The notes: a model not told the origin generated them from the letters alone. 64,000 nt of DNA from Bermanella sp044597725 (GCF_044597725.1 NZ_CP139003.1:124001-188000); one strand, 5' to 3'. Shown: positions 37,316 to 47,238, numbered from the stretch's first letter. Program-made: numbers and translations.

Positions 37316-37429
37316 ATGAATTTATTGGAACTACTTTTATTCTTTAGCGAGCCGCTACAGGATAGCAGCACAATAAACTATAATTTAACTTATAAAAAAG
37401 CATCATCCAATCACTCGACTCTAGCGTAA
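37316..37429 (+). CDS. Possible small ORF (37 codons)
   Basis: ATG at 37316, GAGG 7 bp upstream, stop at 37427-37429. The product begins MNLLELLLFFSEPLQDSS, with a short hydrophobic stretch and no recognisable domain. No supporting homology can be judged from here; chance is a real possibility. Confidence 0.25.
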   Translation: MNLLELLLFFSEPLQDSSTINYNLTYKKASSNHSTLA

Positions 37430-37477
37430 CTGAGTTATAATACAACGCTATGGATTTGGTTAAGGATTCACCGATAT

Positions 37478-38386
37478 ATGAATGTATTAATTAGCGGCGC
37501 TACTGGGTTAATAGGCACCGCCTTGACCGAGTACCTTGAGCAACAAGGCCACACGGTTTACATTTTGCACCGCGACAAAGAAGTAGGTGCGTTTTATTGG
37601 AAGCCCAATTTTGGACATATCTACCTAGACCCTCGCATTCACCTTGATGCAGTGGTCAATCTCAACGGTGTCAATATTGGCGATAAACCGTGGAGTAAAG
37701 CTCGCAAAAAAGAAATTCTCAATAGCCGCATTCAAAGTACTCAATTATTAGCAGAAGCCATTTCTAAACGTTCACAAAAGCCCAGTACATTTGTTAGCGC
37801 TAGCGCCATCGGTTTTTATGGTGATACCGGCGACGAATGGGTTGATGAACAATCTTCTGGTGGAAAAAACTTCCTTACCGATATTGCCAAACATTGGGAG
37901 CAATCTGCTCGCGCCGCCAATGACGCAGGCATCCGCACCGTATTTATTCGTACTGGCGTTGTCTTAGCCAAGCAAGGTGGTGCCCTTGCTAAAATGTTGC
38001 TGCCGTTCAAGCTAGGATTAGGTGGCCCCATTGGTCAAGGCAATCAGTACATGAGTTGGATTAGTCTAGAAGACGAAATTAGGGCCATTGCCTATCTACT
38101 GGAAAATAAAGATATTGAAGGGCCCGTTAATCTCACTGCTCCCAACCCTGTGACAAACGAAACGTTTGCTAAACGCTTAGCCGCCAACCTTAAACGACCA
38201 GCCCTTTTGCCCATGCCCGCATGGCTAGTGAAACTTATTTTTGGCGAGATGGGTGAGCTATTGCTGCTTGGTAGTGCACGAGTCAAAAGTAAAGTATTGC
38301 AAGACAATGGTTTTCGTTTTCATCACCAACAAATTGACGATGCTTTTGCTGCTATTACAGGGAAGAAAAAGGCCAGTTCTACCTAA
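37478..38386 (+). CDS. TIGR01777-type SDR epimerase (YfcH-like)
   Basis: 302 residues. The NAD(P) site is ISGATGLIGTALTEYLE (about 4-20), followed by DAVVNLNGVNIGDKPWS and SASAIGFYGDTGDEW, the family pattern in which the usual catalytic YxxxK is replaced. The C-terminal DUF1731 part (LGSARVKSKVLQDNGFRF) is present. Substrate unknown. It is 44 bp upstream of modA on the same strand but probably unrelated in function. Confidence 0.88.
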   Translation: MNVLISGATGLIGTALTEYLEQQGHTVYILHRDKEVGAFYWKPNFGHIYLDPRIHLDAVVNLNGVNIGDKPWSKARKKEILNSRIQSTQLLAEAISKRSQKPSTFVSASAIGFYGDTGDEWVDEQSSGGKNFLTDIAKHWEQSARAANDAGIRTVFIRTGVVLAKQGGALAKMLLPFKLGLGGPIGQGNQYMSWISLEDEIRAIAYLLENKDIEGPVNLTAPNPVTNETFAKRLAANLKRPALLPMPAWLVKLIFGEMGELLLLGSARVKSKVLQDNGFRFHHQQIDDAFAAITGKKKASST

Positions 38387-38430
38387 ATTAAGGTATGCTT
38401 CATGATGCCGTTTAGGGTTATACTAGCATC

Positions 38431-39198
38431 ATGAATAAATTACGTTTCTTCGTCCAGCTTTGCTTTTTATTATGTGCCAACATTTCTATGGTGGCTTCAG
38501 CTGCTGAAATAAAGGTTGCCGTTGCGTCTAATTTTTATGAGCCCATGCGTGAGCTAGCCCAGCAATTTGAGCAAAGCAGTGAACATAGCATTATTATAAG
38601 CAGTGCTAGCTCAGCAAAATTATTTTCACAAATTAGAATGGGCGCACCATTTGATATTTTATTAAGTGCCGATGAAGACAAAATTGATCGACTTGTGATG
38701 TTAGAGCTAGCAAACGAAACCTCGACTTTGCTTTATACTCAAGGCCAGTTAGCACTTTACAGTAACAAACCTCAGTATTTTCCCGTACAAATACAACAAA
38801 TCAATGAGCCTAATATTACACTTGCCTATGCCAATCCTGACTTAGCGCCTTATGGCCTAGCGGCACAGAGTTTATTTGATAGCGGAAAATGGCAACTAAA
38901 ACGACCACCTATTATGGGTGAAAATATAAGCCAAGTATTTCATTTTGTTCATAGTCGCAGTGTTGATTTTGGGCTGGTCGCCTATTCTCATATTCGATCA
39001 AAACTCTATGGTGATGATAATCAAGATATCAGTCAGCAATATGTCATTATTCCCAGCGAGCTTCATCCACCTATATTACAAAAAGCAGCCATTCTTAAGC
39101 GTAGCAAACAGCTAGCGGCAGCTGAGGAATTTATGGCATTTTTACAAGGTGAGATGGCCACAGATATTATTTCGGAATTCGGCTATTTACGACCATGA
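38431..39198 (+). CDS. modA: Molybdate ABC transporter substrate-binding protein
   Basis: 255 residues with a signal peptide (cleavage near ASAAE, about 24-26). The mature protein starts IKVAVASNFYEPM and has SSASSAKLFSQIRMGAPFD, where Ser residues of ModA bind the oxyanion. It captures molybdate (or tungstate) in the periplasm. Its stop overlaps the modB start by 4 bp. The usual regulator ModE is not encoded nearby. Confidence 0.92.
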   Translation: MNKLRFFVQLCFLLCANISMVASAAEIKVAVASNFYEPMRELAQQFEQSSEHSIIISSASSAKLFSQIRMGAPFDILLSADEDKIDRLVMLELANETSTLLYTQGQLALYSNKPQYFPVQIQQINEPNITLAYANPDLAPYGLAAQSLFDSGKWQLKRPPIMGENISQVFHFVHSRSVDFGLVAYSHIRSKLYGDDNQDISQQYVIIPSELHPPILQKAAILKRSKQLAAAEEFMAFLQGEMATDIISEFGYLRP

Positions 39199-39896
39199 TA
39201 CTCAGCCCTCAAGATTGGCAGGCTATTTATTTAAGCCTACAACTTGCTAGCGTTACAACCATTATATTATTACTGTTGTGCCTGCCCTTGGCTCAGTATT
39301 TGAGTTCTGGGCAATCGTGGTTTAAACACAGCATTAATGCCTTATGCACACTCCCCATTATTTTACCACCTTCGGTCTTGGGGTTTTATTTGCTTATCGC
39401 ATTTGCCCCAAACAGCCCAATTGGACAAACATTAACGGCATTAAACCTACCCAGTTTGGCATTCAGCTTTACCGGGCTAGTCATTGCTTCGGTTATTTAC
39501 TCTTTACCCTTTGTATTACAACCCTTACAGATGGCTTTACGGCAACTGGGCCCACGTCCTTGGGAAATAGCCAGTACAATTGGTTTATCTCCCGTGCAAA
39601 CATTTTTAAAAATCATTGTGCCGTTAATAAAATGGCAAATTGTCACCGCGGCTGTTTTGGCATTTGCCCATACCATTGGTGAGTTTGGTGTGATATTGAT
39701 GATTGGTGGTAATATTCCAGGGGAAACCCAAGTGCTTTCGGTTCGTATTTATGAACAAGTAGAGTCCTTAAATTATGAGGGCGCTCATGCTCTATCAGGG
39801 TTATTACTGGGCTTTAGTTTTATTGTTTTGTTATTACTTTATGGCTTACAAAAAAGGACATTAAAACCAAACAGGGTGAGTCAGCATGAGTATTAA
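39195..39896 (+). CDS. modB: Molybdate ABC transporter permease
   Basis: 233 residues, five to six membrane helices. The EAA-type loop (GLSPVQTFLKIIVPLIKWQI, about 135-154) docks on ModC, and TIGEFGVILMIGGNIPGET follows, a ModB signature. It overlaps modA by 4 bp and modC by 11 bp, so the three are one translational unit. Confidence 0.93.
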   Translation: MILSPQDWQAIYLSLQLASVTTIILLLLCLPLAQYLSSGQSWFKHSINALCTLPIILPPSVLGFYLLIAFAPNSPIGQTLTALNLPSLAFSFTGLVIASVIYSLPFVLQPLQMALRQLGPRPWEIASTIGLSPVQTFLKIIVPLIKWQIVTAAVLAFAHTIGEFGVILMIGGNIPGETQVLSVRIYEQVESLNYEGAHALSGLLLGFSFIVLLLLYGLQKRTLKPNRVSQHEY

Positions 39897-40932
39897 CTTT
39901 AGTCTTACACTGCCCCGTAAAGACTTTACAGTACACGCAGAAGCTTCCTTGCCTGAGCAAGGGTTGACCTGTGTTTTTGGTAAATCAGGTTGTGGTAAAA
40001 CATCGTTATTACGTGCTCTAGCTGGGCTTGAGCCTCAAGTTTCTGGCGCCATTGATGTGCATGGAAAAACATGGCTTAGCAAAATACAAAGTTTGCCAAC
40101 CTACCAACGAAAGCTGGGCTTCATTTTTCAACAGCATAACTTGTTTGAGCACCTGAGTGCCCGGCAAAACCTTACTTTTACCGCTAAACAAAAAAAAGTA
40201 GCTCACTTCACACTCGAGCAATGCATTGATCGTTTTGATTTAAACGAGTTTATCGATCAACCGGTTCATCAGCTATCTGGTGGCCAACAACAGCGTATTG
40301 CTTTGGCTCGCTGTTTTTTGTATCGACCCAAATTAATTTTGATGGATGAACCTTTAAGTGCACTAGACCAAGCTGGCAAAGCGGATTTATTACCTTATAT
40401 TAATCAGTTAAAACAGTGGGTGCCGATTATCTATGTGACTCATAGTGTTAGCGAGGTTGCGCAGCTAGCAAACTTTGTCATGATTATGGAACGGGGCGAG
40501 ATAGTAAAACAGGGGCCTATTGCGCAGGTGTTCCCTTACCTCAACCAATATGATGTGCAAGCGAGTGTGTTATGGCAGGTGAGCCATAGCCAGTATTTAC
40601 CGCAATGGCATTTACTTGAAGTGAACTGTCACGGACCTTCACTACTTATACAAGCCGCAAAAGAACAACAAAATTTAAATGGTTCGGTAAGAATATTTGC
40701 TAAAGATGTGAGCATTAGTTTAAGTCCTGCCAAGGACTCCAGTATCGTAAATATTTTGCCCGGTACAATTGAAGACATTGAACACTTAACTGATAAAATA
40801 CGAGTTCATATATCGATTAAAGGGCAGCACTTACTAAGCGAAATTAGTTTGCGTTCTTTTTCGTTATTGGGTTTGACGGTAGGACAAGAGGTATTTGTTC
40901 AGATTAAGAGTGTTGCGCTGTTTGCTGCTTAA
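39886..40932 (+). CDS. modC: Molybdate ABC transporter ATP-binding protein
   Basis: 348 residues. Walker A FGKSGCGKTSLLRAL (about 32), Q-loop FIFQQHNLFEHL, signature LSGGQQQRIALARC (about 130), Walker B LILMDEPLSALD and switch His in YVTHSV are all intact. A C-terminal mop/TOBE domain (about 285-345) can bind molybdate. The final 29 bp overlap tail to tail with the opposite-strand exonuclease gene. Confidence 0.94.
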   Translation: MSINFSLTLPRKDFTVHAEASLPEQGLTCVFGKSGCGKTSLLRALAGLEPQVSGAIDVHGKTWLSKIQSLPTYQRKLGFIFQQHNLFEHLSARQNLTFTAKQKKVAHFTLEQCIDRFDLNEFIDQPVHQLSGGQQQRIALARCFLYRPKLILMDEPLSALDQAGKADLLPYINQLKQWVPIIYVTHSVSEVAQLANFVMIMERGEIVKQGPIAQVFPYLNQYDVQASVLWQVSHSQYLPQWHLLEVNCHGPSLLIQAAKEQQNLNGSVRIFAKDVSISLSPAKDSSIVNILPGTIEDIEHLTDKIRVHISIKGQHLLSEISLRSFSLLGLTVGQEVFVQIKSVALFAA

Positions 40933-41404
40933 TCTTTAAGAATGTTTCACGCAATAGGTGCACATCATTGGCAGCACGGTGCTTAACAATTCCGAGCTGC
41001 TGTGCCAAATCATCTTTAACTTCACTCCATTGACTCAATTCATCTTCTTTCAGTAAACGAGTAATGGTATCAAGCTTAAAGCGTTGAACGATTTCGGCTT
41101 CATCAAATAACCGCCCCAGCCATGAGCTATCAAAGCTCCAAGCATCGCTATACAGAGTCTCGCCCTGTAATAAATTATTCAAGAACATAGCCACCTCTCG
41201 GGGGCTTTGTCCTTCGGTTTGCAATTGCTCTCGAGAAATACCATGAATACTTTGTGCATCATCAGACCAGTGCACCCAATGCTCCGGTGGCTTTATTAAT
41301 ACAGAATGTACCTGCCCATCAGACAGGGCAACGCCAACCTCTATGGGGTAGCTGCCTCGGCCAAAGCCGGATGCCTCTAAGTCGATAATTGCCGGTACGT
41401 CCAT
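40904..41404 (-). CDS. Small DEDDh 3'-5' exonuclease-like protein
   Basis: 166 residues. The exonuclease motifs read IIDLEASGFG (Asp, Glu; about 6), SIHGISREQL, DAWSFDSSWL and KHRAANDVHLL with the last His and Asp (about 140), so the active site appears complete. It is shorter than RNase T and lacks fused domains. Possible roles are RNA or DNA end trimming. It lies 18 bp downstream of the GspE-type ATPase gene on the same strand, and its 3' end overlaps modC by 29 bp. Confidence 0.82.
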   Translation of the reverse strand: MDVPAIIDLEASGFGRGSYPIEVGVALSDGQVHSVLIKPPEHWVHWSDDAQSIHGISREQLQTEGQSPREVAMFLNNLLQGETLYSDAWSFDSSWLGRLFDEAEIVQRFKLDTITRLLKEDELSQWSEVKDDLAQQLGIVKHRAANDVHLLRETFLKIKQQTAQHS

Positions 41405-41422
41405 TATTTTACTCGCCGTTTC

Positions 41423-43162
41423 CTATTCCGCCGGAGTTACCCGTAATACTTCTTCAATGGTTGTCAGCCCTGCCGCCACCTTTTGTGCGCCACTTAAGCG
41501 TAAGGTTTTCATTCCTTTTTTCATGGCTGCACGCCTGAGTTGGGGAATATCGGTTTGCGGTTGGATCGTTTCCGTCAATGTATCATCCATTGCCATAACT
41601 TCATAGAGCCCTGCACGCCCTAAGAAGCCTGTATTACGGCATTCTAGACAACCAATAGGTTGATATGTGAATTCAGGAACCTTTGCACTCCAAGGGTGCA
41701 CTAGGTCGTGCCACATTTGCTTATCCGTAGGCTGTTTTTGCTTACAATGGGGGCATAGGGTCCGCACCAAACGCTGGGCCATGACGCCTAAAAGCGCACC
41801 CTTAATTAAGTAATGAGGAACACCAATGTGTTGCAAGCGTGCAATGGCACTAGGTGCATCATTAGTGTGTAAGGTAGAAAGCACCAAGTGCCCGGTTAAC
41901 GCCGCTTGCACCGCCATTTCAGCCGTTTCTTGGTCACGAATCTCACCCACCATAATAATATCAGGGTCCTGACGCATAAGTGCACGAATACCCATGGCAA
42001 AATCCAAATCAATGGTGCCATTTACCTGCATTTGGTTAAATTTAGGCTCCATCATTTCGATGGGATCTTCCACCGTACAAACATTCACTTCTTCACTGGC
42101 AAGCTGCTTAAGCGTACTGTACAGCGTGGTGGTTTTACCCGAACCTGTAGGACCTGTAACCAAAATAATCCCTGCTGTATTGGACGTCATGGCCTGCCAA
42201 AGCTGATGATCTTCTTTGCTAAACCCCAACTCACTGTAATTTTTTAATACTACATCTGGATCGAATATACGCATCACCATTTTTTCACCAAACGCTGTTG
42301 GCATAGTACTTAAACGTAATTCAACCTCATGACCATTCGGGGTTAAGGTTTTAATACGGCTATCTTGCGGTTTACGCTTTTCCGCAATATTCATTCGCCC
42401 TAGACTTTTAATTCGACTGGTGACGGCCGTTCCCACGGTAGAAGGAAATTCATAGACCGGGTGCAAAACACCATCAATCCGAAAGCGCACTTTTGCCACT
42501 TCACGGCGTGGTTCAATATGAATATCACTGGCACGTTGTTCAAAAGCGTACTGAAACAACCAATCAACAATATTGACGATATGCTCATCATTGGCGTCAC
42601 TTTTGCCTTTACTGCCCAGTTCAACAAGAGACTCTAAATTATTGCCTTGCTTTTGATGTTTGGCATTGGCGCCAGTTACCGATGCTGCTAAAGAAAAGAA
42701 CTCAATTTGGTAACGGGCAATATCACTGGGCTTGGCAACCACCAGCTCAACTTGGCGACGGTTAATATGCTCAATATCGTCTATCCATTGCGTATTAAAT
42801 GGATCGGCGGTAGCAACCGTAACAGCATCCCGACTAACGGCCACAGGCAACAAGTTATGACGTTTTGCAAACGCAAACGACATGGTCGAAGTTACTTCAC
42901 TGGCTTTAATTTTAAGGGGGTCAACATTGTAAACCGGTAATTTAGCATCGTGGGCAACTAACTGCATAAGATACTCTTCAGTCAAAACCAAATGCTTGTC
43001 TTTCACACTAAGTAACTGATGACTAGCAATCGCCATGGCAGGATGAGACTTACCATTCATGCCTTTCTGATTAATCTCGGCCACTTCTTGTTGCGTGATA
43101 TGTCCCTGCTCTAATAGTTTTTTTATTAGATATGGCAGGGATACTTTTAGGTCTTGTGCCAT
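41423..43162 (-). CDS. GspE/PilB/MshE-family secretion ATPase
   Basis: About 579 residues: an N-terminal GSPII_E_N/MshEN-like domain (about 1-150), then the ATPase with RASDIHIEPR, Walker A VTGPTGSGKTTTLYSTL (about 330), Asp box, Walker B DPDIIMVGEIRDQETAEMA, a His box (LSTLHTND), and the zinc-type Cys pairs CPHC and CLEC near the C-terminus. Such ATPases power pilus or type II secretion assembly. No pilin or secretion genes are adjacent, so it may serve a system encoded elsewhere. I start at the ATG at 43162; the frame is open to a TTG at 43192 that would overlap the preceding gene. Confidence 0.9.
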   Translation of the reverse strand: MAQDLKVSLPYLIKKLLEQGHITQQEVAEINQKGMNGKSHPAMAIASHQLLSVKDKHLVLTEEYLMQLVAHDAKLPVYNVDPLKIKASEVTSTMSFAFAKRHNLLPVAVSRDAVTVATADPFNTQWIDDIEHINRRQVELVVAKPSDIARYQIEFFSLAASVTGANAKHQKQGNNLESLVELGSKGKSDANDEHIVNIVDWLFQYAFEQRASDIHIEPRREVAKVRFRIDGVLHPVYEFPSTVGTAVTSRIKSLGRMNIAEKRKPQDSRIKTLTPNGHEVELRLSTMPTAFGEKMVMRIFDPDVVLKNYSELGFSKEDHQLWQAMTSNTAGIILVTGPTGSGKTTTLYSTLKQLASEEVNVCTVEDPIEMMEPKFNQMQVNGTIDLDFAMGIRALMRQDPDIIMVGEIRDQETAEMAVQAALTGHLVLSTLHTNDAPSAIARLQHIGVPHYLIKGALLGVMAQRLVRTLCPHCKQKQPTDKQMWHDLVHPWSAKVPEFTYQPIGCLECRNTGFLGRAGLYEVMAMDDTLTETIQPQTDIPQLRRAAMKKGMKTLRLSGAQKVAAGLTTIEEVLRVTPAE

Positions 43163-43182
43163 ATAATTTGTTAAATTCCTAT

Positions 43183-44508
43183 CTACAACCAACCATGCTG
43201 AGCATGGTTTTGTGCTTGCTGTAAGTGTCGCTGCATAACCGTCAAGCGGCGCGCCCAGCTATCCAACTTGGCTTTGCGTTCTTGATCGGCGCCTAATGCA
43301 CTATTTTTTGCGTTCATCATACCCAAAATAACAATATTCAAATTAACTAAGGGCTTTATAAGTGAGTACGCTGACGCGTCATAGCGTTTATAAATATCCG
43401 CTAACCCTTGTAATTGATGCACGTCACTTAAGTTTTGCGCATTCTTTAAAATATTCGATGTAGTCAGCGTTACTAAATCAATTTGCCATGTTTGTTTAGC
43501 GTTACCTTGATGCAGCCAATGACCAAGGGCAAGCATGGCTTTACCTAGTTCATTCTTTAACATCCAAATTTCAATATCGTTCCATAAAGATGCATGAATA
43601 TTTTTCAAAATTCGCTGACTTAATCCACGACTGTGACTGTGTTCATCTAAATATAACGCCATAGGCACTTGTGCCTTTTCTAACAATGCCGTCAAATCGT
43701 TTTGCAAAACGCTGAACTTAGCCACTAAATCACTGTTTGCAGCAGACGTCCTAAGTACCAATACGATGCCGCTAATTTGACGCAACAATACCAGCAGGGC
43801 CCATAAATTTTCTTGCTGAGTAAAGTCGTCCCATGTTCGACTCATGCGCACTAATGCGTCTTGCAGGTAATCTGAATGGTTTTCTATAACACTATTGGTG
43901 CCATCAAAAGGAGACTGATAAAAACTAATGGTCTCATCAATTAAGCCATAGCCACGCTCTGCTTTATTAATATCACAAGGCACCAAAGGATGCTGATCAG
44001 ACAAAGACATGGCCAAATTAAACACATCCTCTACATTGCCTTGTTTTAACTCAAGCTCCATTTCACACAGGGCAATGCAGTGTTCTTGCGTACATACTTG
44101 ACCTTCATCTAAAACCACTTCAATCAGGCTTTGGCCTTCACGAATATGCCATAGCTTGCGTTCAAAGTTAGTGCTAAACAGTTCGACGATCTGCTCTTGT
44201 AAGCTTGAATCAAGATCGAGATCAGCAAATTTATCCCACTCTATGGCATTGCTTGCAATGGGATACTCCCACTCTCCACGCTGGTGCAACCCCGCCACTG
44301 CTGTGCCTTTATTTTTTAAGGTTTGCACATAGCCGTGCTGGCTTTTTCTAATGCGCAAAGCTGCGTGAGCACGATTCAGTTTCAAATCGGGCGTATCAAG
44401 ATATTGATTTTCCAAATTAAGCACTCGTTCAGGAGCGCCCAATGCCGTAACAACACTATTCACTGCAACTTGAGGCAAAGAGAGTTTAAGTTCTACTTCT
44501 TGACTCAT
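43183..44508 (-). CDS. CYTH and CHAD domain protein (YgiF-like)
   Basis: About 441 residues. The CYTH part starts with the family EVELKLSLP (about 3-11) and keeps EWEYPI and ELELKQG, which line the triphosphate tunnel. The CHAD region (about 220-440) is helical with His and Arg/Lys residues expected to bind polyphosphate. The protein likely hydrolyses inorganic triphosphate, as YgiF does. I use the ATG at 44508; a GTG at 44523 is an alternative. It is directly upstream of the GspE-type ATPase gene. Confidence 0.85.
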   Translation of the reverse strand: MSQEVELKLSLPQVAVNSVVTALGAPERVLNLENQYLDTPDLKLNRAHAALRIRKSQHGYVQTLKNKGTAVAGLHQRGEWEYPIASNAIEWDKFADLDLDSSLQEQIVELFSTNFERKLWHIREGQSLIEVVLDEGQVCTQEHCIALCEMELELKQGNVEDVFNLAMSLSDQHPLVPCDINKAERGYGLIDETISFYQSPFDGTNSVIENHSDYLQDALVRMSRTWDDFTQQENLWALLVLLRQISGIVLVLRTSAANSDLVAKFSVLQNDLTALLEKAQVPMALYLDEHSHSRGLSQRILKNIHASLWNDIEIWMLKNELGKAMLALGHWLHQGNAKQTWQIDLVTLTTSNILKNAQNLSDVHQLQGLADIYKRYDASAYSLIKPLVNLNIVILGMMNAKNSALGADQERKAKLDSWARRLTVMQRHLQQAQNHAQHGWL

Positions 44509-44719
44509 ACCGTCCAACTTCACAAAATTTATATAGGTCCAGCTTAGCAGAATCGGTACGCGCGCTCAGCATTATCCGCGGCCACCATTCATTTACTAGC
44601 GATCACGTATCAAAATAAGGGATTTTCCTTAAGATACCAAGCTCAATGCTTGGAGAAATTGCTCATAAGCAATAAAAACCGTTAAACTGAAGCTAGGTTT
44701 AATCGGATAAGTTGCCACT

Positions 44720-46027
44720 GTGAGTAATAATACTTCTCAATACGTTAATTGGTTTCGGCAGAGTTCACCCTATATAAATGCTTATAGGGGCAAAACATTT
44801 GTCATCATGCTTGGTGGTGAAACCCTCGCTCACCCGCAACTGGATAACATTATCCAAGACATTGCTTTATTAAGTAGCTTGGGTGTACGTCTCGTTTTGG
44901 TACATGGTGCGCGCCCACAAATCGATGAACTATGCGAACAAAAAAATATAACCAGCCAGTTCCACCTGAATAAACGTATTACTGACGAGCCCATGCTCAT
45001 TACCGTCCAGCAAGCCGTTGGGCAATTACGCTCACTTATTGAAGCAAAGCTAAGTACTGGCACCAGTAATAGCCCCATGCACGGAGCCGATATTCGTGTG
45101 GTCGGTGGTAACTTTATTATGGCGAAGCCATTAGGTGTCATTGATGGTGTCGATTTTGCTCACACAGGCCAAGTACGTAAGGTCGATGTCTCGGCCATTC
45201 ACAAAGCCCATGAGAATAAAGCCATCCTTCTCCTTAATTGCTTAGGCTATAGCCGAACAGGAGAAACCTTCAACCTCGCCATGGAGGATGTGGCAACCCA
45301 AACAGCGATTGCTTTACAGGCTGACAAACTTATTATGTTTGGCGACCAAAACTGCCTTACGGATGAACAAGGACAATTAGTCAAAGATATTATCAGTAGT
45401 GAAATTCAAGCTGTTCTAGAACATCTTAACCAAGAACAAACCACCCAAATAATGGCCGCTAAGCAAGCCATTCAAGGTGGTGTTCATCGCTGCCAACTTA
45501 TTAGCCATCATCTCGATGGTGCCTTGCTCACTGAGCTATTTACACTTGAAGGCTGTGGAACTCTTGTTAGCCAACAGCATCAAGAGCAATTGCGTAGTGC
45601 TAAGTTAATCGATGTTGTGGGGATACTGGAGCTGCTGCAGCCCTTGGAAGAAAGCGGCGTTCTGGTTCGCCGAGGCCGAGAAGTCTTAGAAACTGAAATC
45701 GACAAATTTCGGGTTTTGGTGAAAGATGACCTAGTTATTGGCTGCGCTGCTTTGTATGGGTTTGAACATATGGCCGAGCTAGCCTGCGTGGCTATCCACC
45801 CTGCCTACCATGGCGGTAAACGTGGGGAACGGTTATTACAAGAGCTTGAAAAAGAAGCAAAGGCACAAGGAATCGAGCAGTTATTTGTGCTTACAACACA
45901 AACCTCCCTTTGGTTTGAAGAGCGTGGTTTTAAACCTGCAGCAATTAACGACTTACCCGCTAGTAAGCAAAGCCTTTATAACTATCAACGTAATAGTAAG
46001 GTATTTATAAAGCAGCTGAGGCTATAA
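44720..46027 (+). CDS. argA: N-acetylglutamate synthase ArgA
   Basis: 435 residues, normal length. The N-terminal amino-acid-kinase fold (about 1-290: VIMLGGETL, LVLVHGARPQIDEL) binds arginine for feedback control, and the C-terminal GNAT domain (about 295-435: GCAALYGFEHMAELACVAIHP, then GKRGERLLQELEKEA) acetylates glutamate. It is the first step of arginine synthesis. The start is GTG at 44720 giving MSNNTSQYVNWFRQ, as in other ArgA proteins. Confidence 0.95.
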   Translation: MSNNTSQYVNWFRQSSPYINAYRGKTFVIMLGGETLAHPQLDNIIQDIALLSSLGVRLVLVHGARPQIDELCEQKNITSQFHLNKRITDEPMLITVQQAVGQLRSLIEAKLSTGTSNSPMHGADIRVVGGNFIMAKPLGVIDGVDFAHTGQVRKVDVSAIHKAHENKAILLLNCLGYSRTGETFNLAMEDVATQTAIALQADKLIMFGDQNCLTDEQGQLVKDIISSEIQAVLEHLNQEQTTQIMAAKQAIQGGVHRCQLISHHLDGALLTELFTLEGCGTLVSQQHQEQLRSAKLIDVVGILELLQPLEESGVLVRRGREVLETEIDKFRVLVKDDLVIGCAALYGFEHMAELACVAIHPAYHGGKRGERLLQELEKEAKAQGIEQLFVLTTQTSLWFEERGFKPAAINDLPASKQSLYNYQRNSKVFIKQLRL

Positions 46028-46149
46028 CTTAAAGCTTTCTATACGCAAATATGCGGGTTGCTAGATCCAATACGCATATTGCATTATTCGGCTACTGAGA
46101 AAATCACAGGCATCTAAACTCCTTTTAACATCCTAAGGGAGTTTGTCAC

Positions 46150-47238
46150 ATGCACAACATCATTATTATTGGTAACCATTACCCGTTTACCTCTGATCAA
46201 CCTGCATTAAGCCATGTTCAGTTCATTCCTCCCGAACCTAGCTCCGATAATTTAGAGCAACTGAAGCAAGCCCATATTATTATCGTTGATGCCAATAGCT
46301 TTTCCGACGATCCCCTAGCACACGCCAGTTTATTACGCTCTCAAAACGTTCTTCCCAGTCAAGTTTGGATGTATATCCAGCACCGAGAACAATTAGAAAA
46401 TATCAAAAACTGTTATAGTGAGGGTTTTGATAATGTATTAAGCAGTGCAGAATCTTCTGAGCTTTTTCATGGCATATTAAGGTCACAAGTACTGTATGAA
46501 CAACGCCAACAGTACCAAGAACAACTCACGCTGGCGCAACAAACCGCTCGAACCGCATTAATGAACAATAGCGAGTTGGGATCTATTGTCACTCTGCTAA
46601 CCGATATTATTCGTGTTGATAGCCCAGCAGGTTTAGCACATGCATTATTAAGTTGGTTTACACAGCAAGGCCTGTGTATATGTTTACAATTACGCAGCCA
46701 AGGAAAGCGTTATAATTTTAGCAGCACCAATATTGTTCGCCCCATCGAATCAGAACTACTCACTGGTGGCGAAACCAGTGATCGTATTATTACCTTTGGA
46801 AAACGCTTCTTATTTAATGAAGTACATTTATCTATTTTAGTTAAAAACATGCCAGTGGACGATGCAGAGCAATTGGGTCGACTCAATGATCATATTGCCA
46901 CTATTTGCCATAGCTGCGATCAAACCATTGCCGCTGTACTGCGGGAAAATCACAATGGAAAACAAGATAACACACTGGAAGTCCATCAAATAAAACACAA
47001 GGCATGTGAATTAAATGAAGACGTATTTGATTACATTACCCAAGTTAAAGGGCGTTTATATAAATTGCTAAAGGTGATGGAAGCAGATATTACGGGGCTA
47101 GATATCGAGCCCGAGTGTAAACACTCGCTGAATGCCATTCTGCAAGAATATACCAGCAATATGGAAGAGCTTGATGATATGAATCTCGACCTAGAAACTA
47201 AACTTTCTCATTTTGACCAGTTCATACAAAACTGTTAA
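46150..47238 (+). CDS. Hypothetical protein with receiver-like N-terminus
   Basis: 362 residues, not recognised. Residues 1-115 alternate short beta strands and helices like a CheY receiver (IIIVDAN at the phosphoacceptor place, VWMYIQHREQ as a later strand), but typical acidic pocket and Lys residues are incomplete, so it is probably a degenerate receiver. Then comes a coiled-coil stretch (about 115-145, QRQQYQEQLTLAQQ), a middle region of GAF-like appearance, and a C-terminal helical segment rich in Glu/Asp. It could be a signalling partner. AAGGGAG precedes the ATG. It converges with the AraC gene, 5 bp apart. Confidence 0.75.
   Translation: MHNIIIIGNHYPFTSDQPALSHVQFIPPEPSSDNLEQLKQAHIIIVDANSFSDDPLAHASLLRSQNVLPSQVWMYIQHREQLENIKNCYSEGFDNVLSSAESSELFHGILRSQVLYEQRQQYQEQLTLAQQTARTALMNNSELGSIVTLLTDIIRVDSPAGLAHALLSWFTQQGLCICLQLRSQGKRYNFSSTNIVRPIESELLTGGETSDRIITFGKRFLFNEVHLSILVKNMPVDDAEQLGRLNDHIATICHSCDQTIAAVLRENHNGKQDNTLEVHQIKHKACELNEDVFDYITQVKGRLYKLLKVMEADITGLDIEPECKHSLNAILQEYTSNMEELDDMNLDLETKLSHFDQFIQNC

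Larger units (their letters stand above)
37086..37477. other. Intergenic region with hairpin and a small possible ORF
   Basis: 392 bp between ytoQ and the SDR gene. It holds a 13-bp perfect inverted repeat just after the ytoQ stop and a 37-codon open frame with a plausible ribosome site (both listed separately). I see nothing else I can support. Confidence 0.6.
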
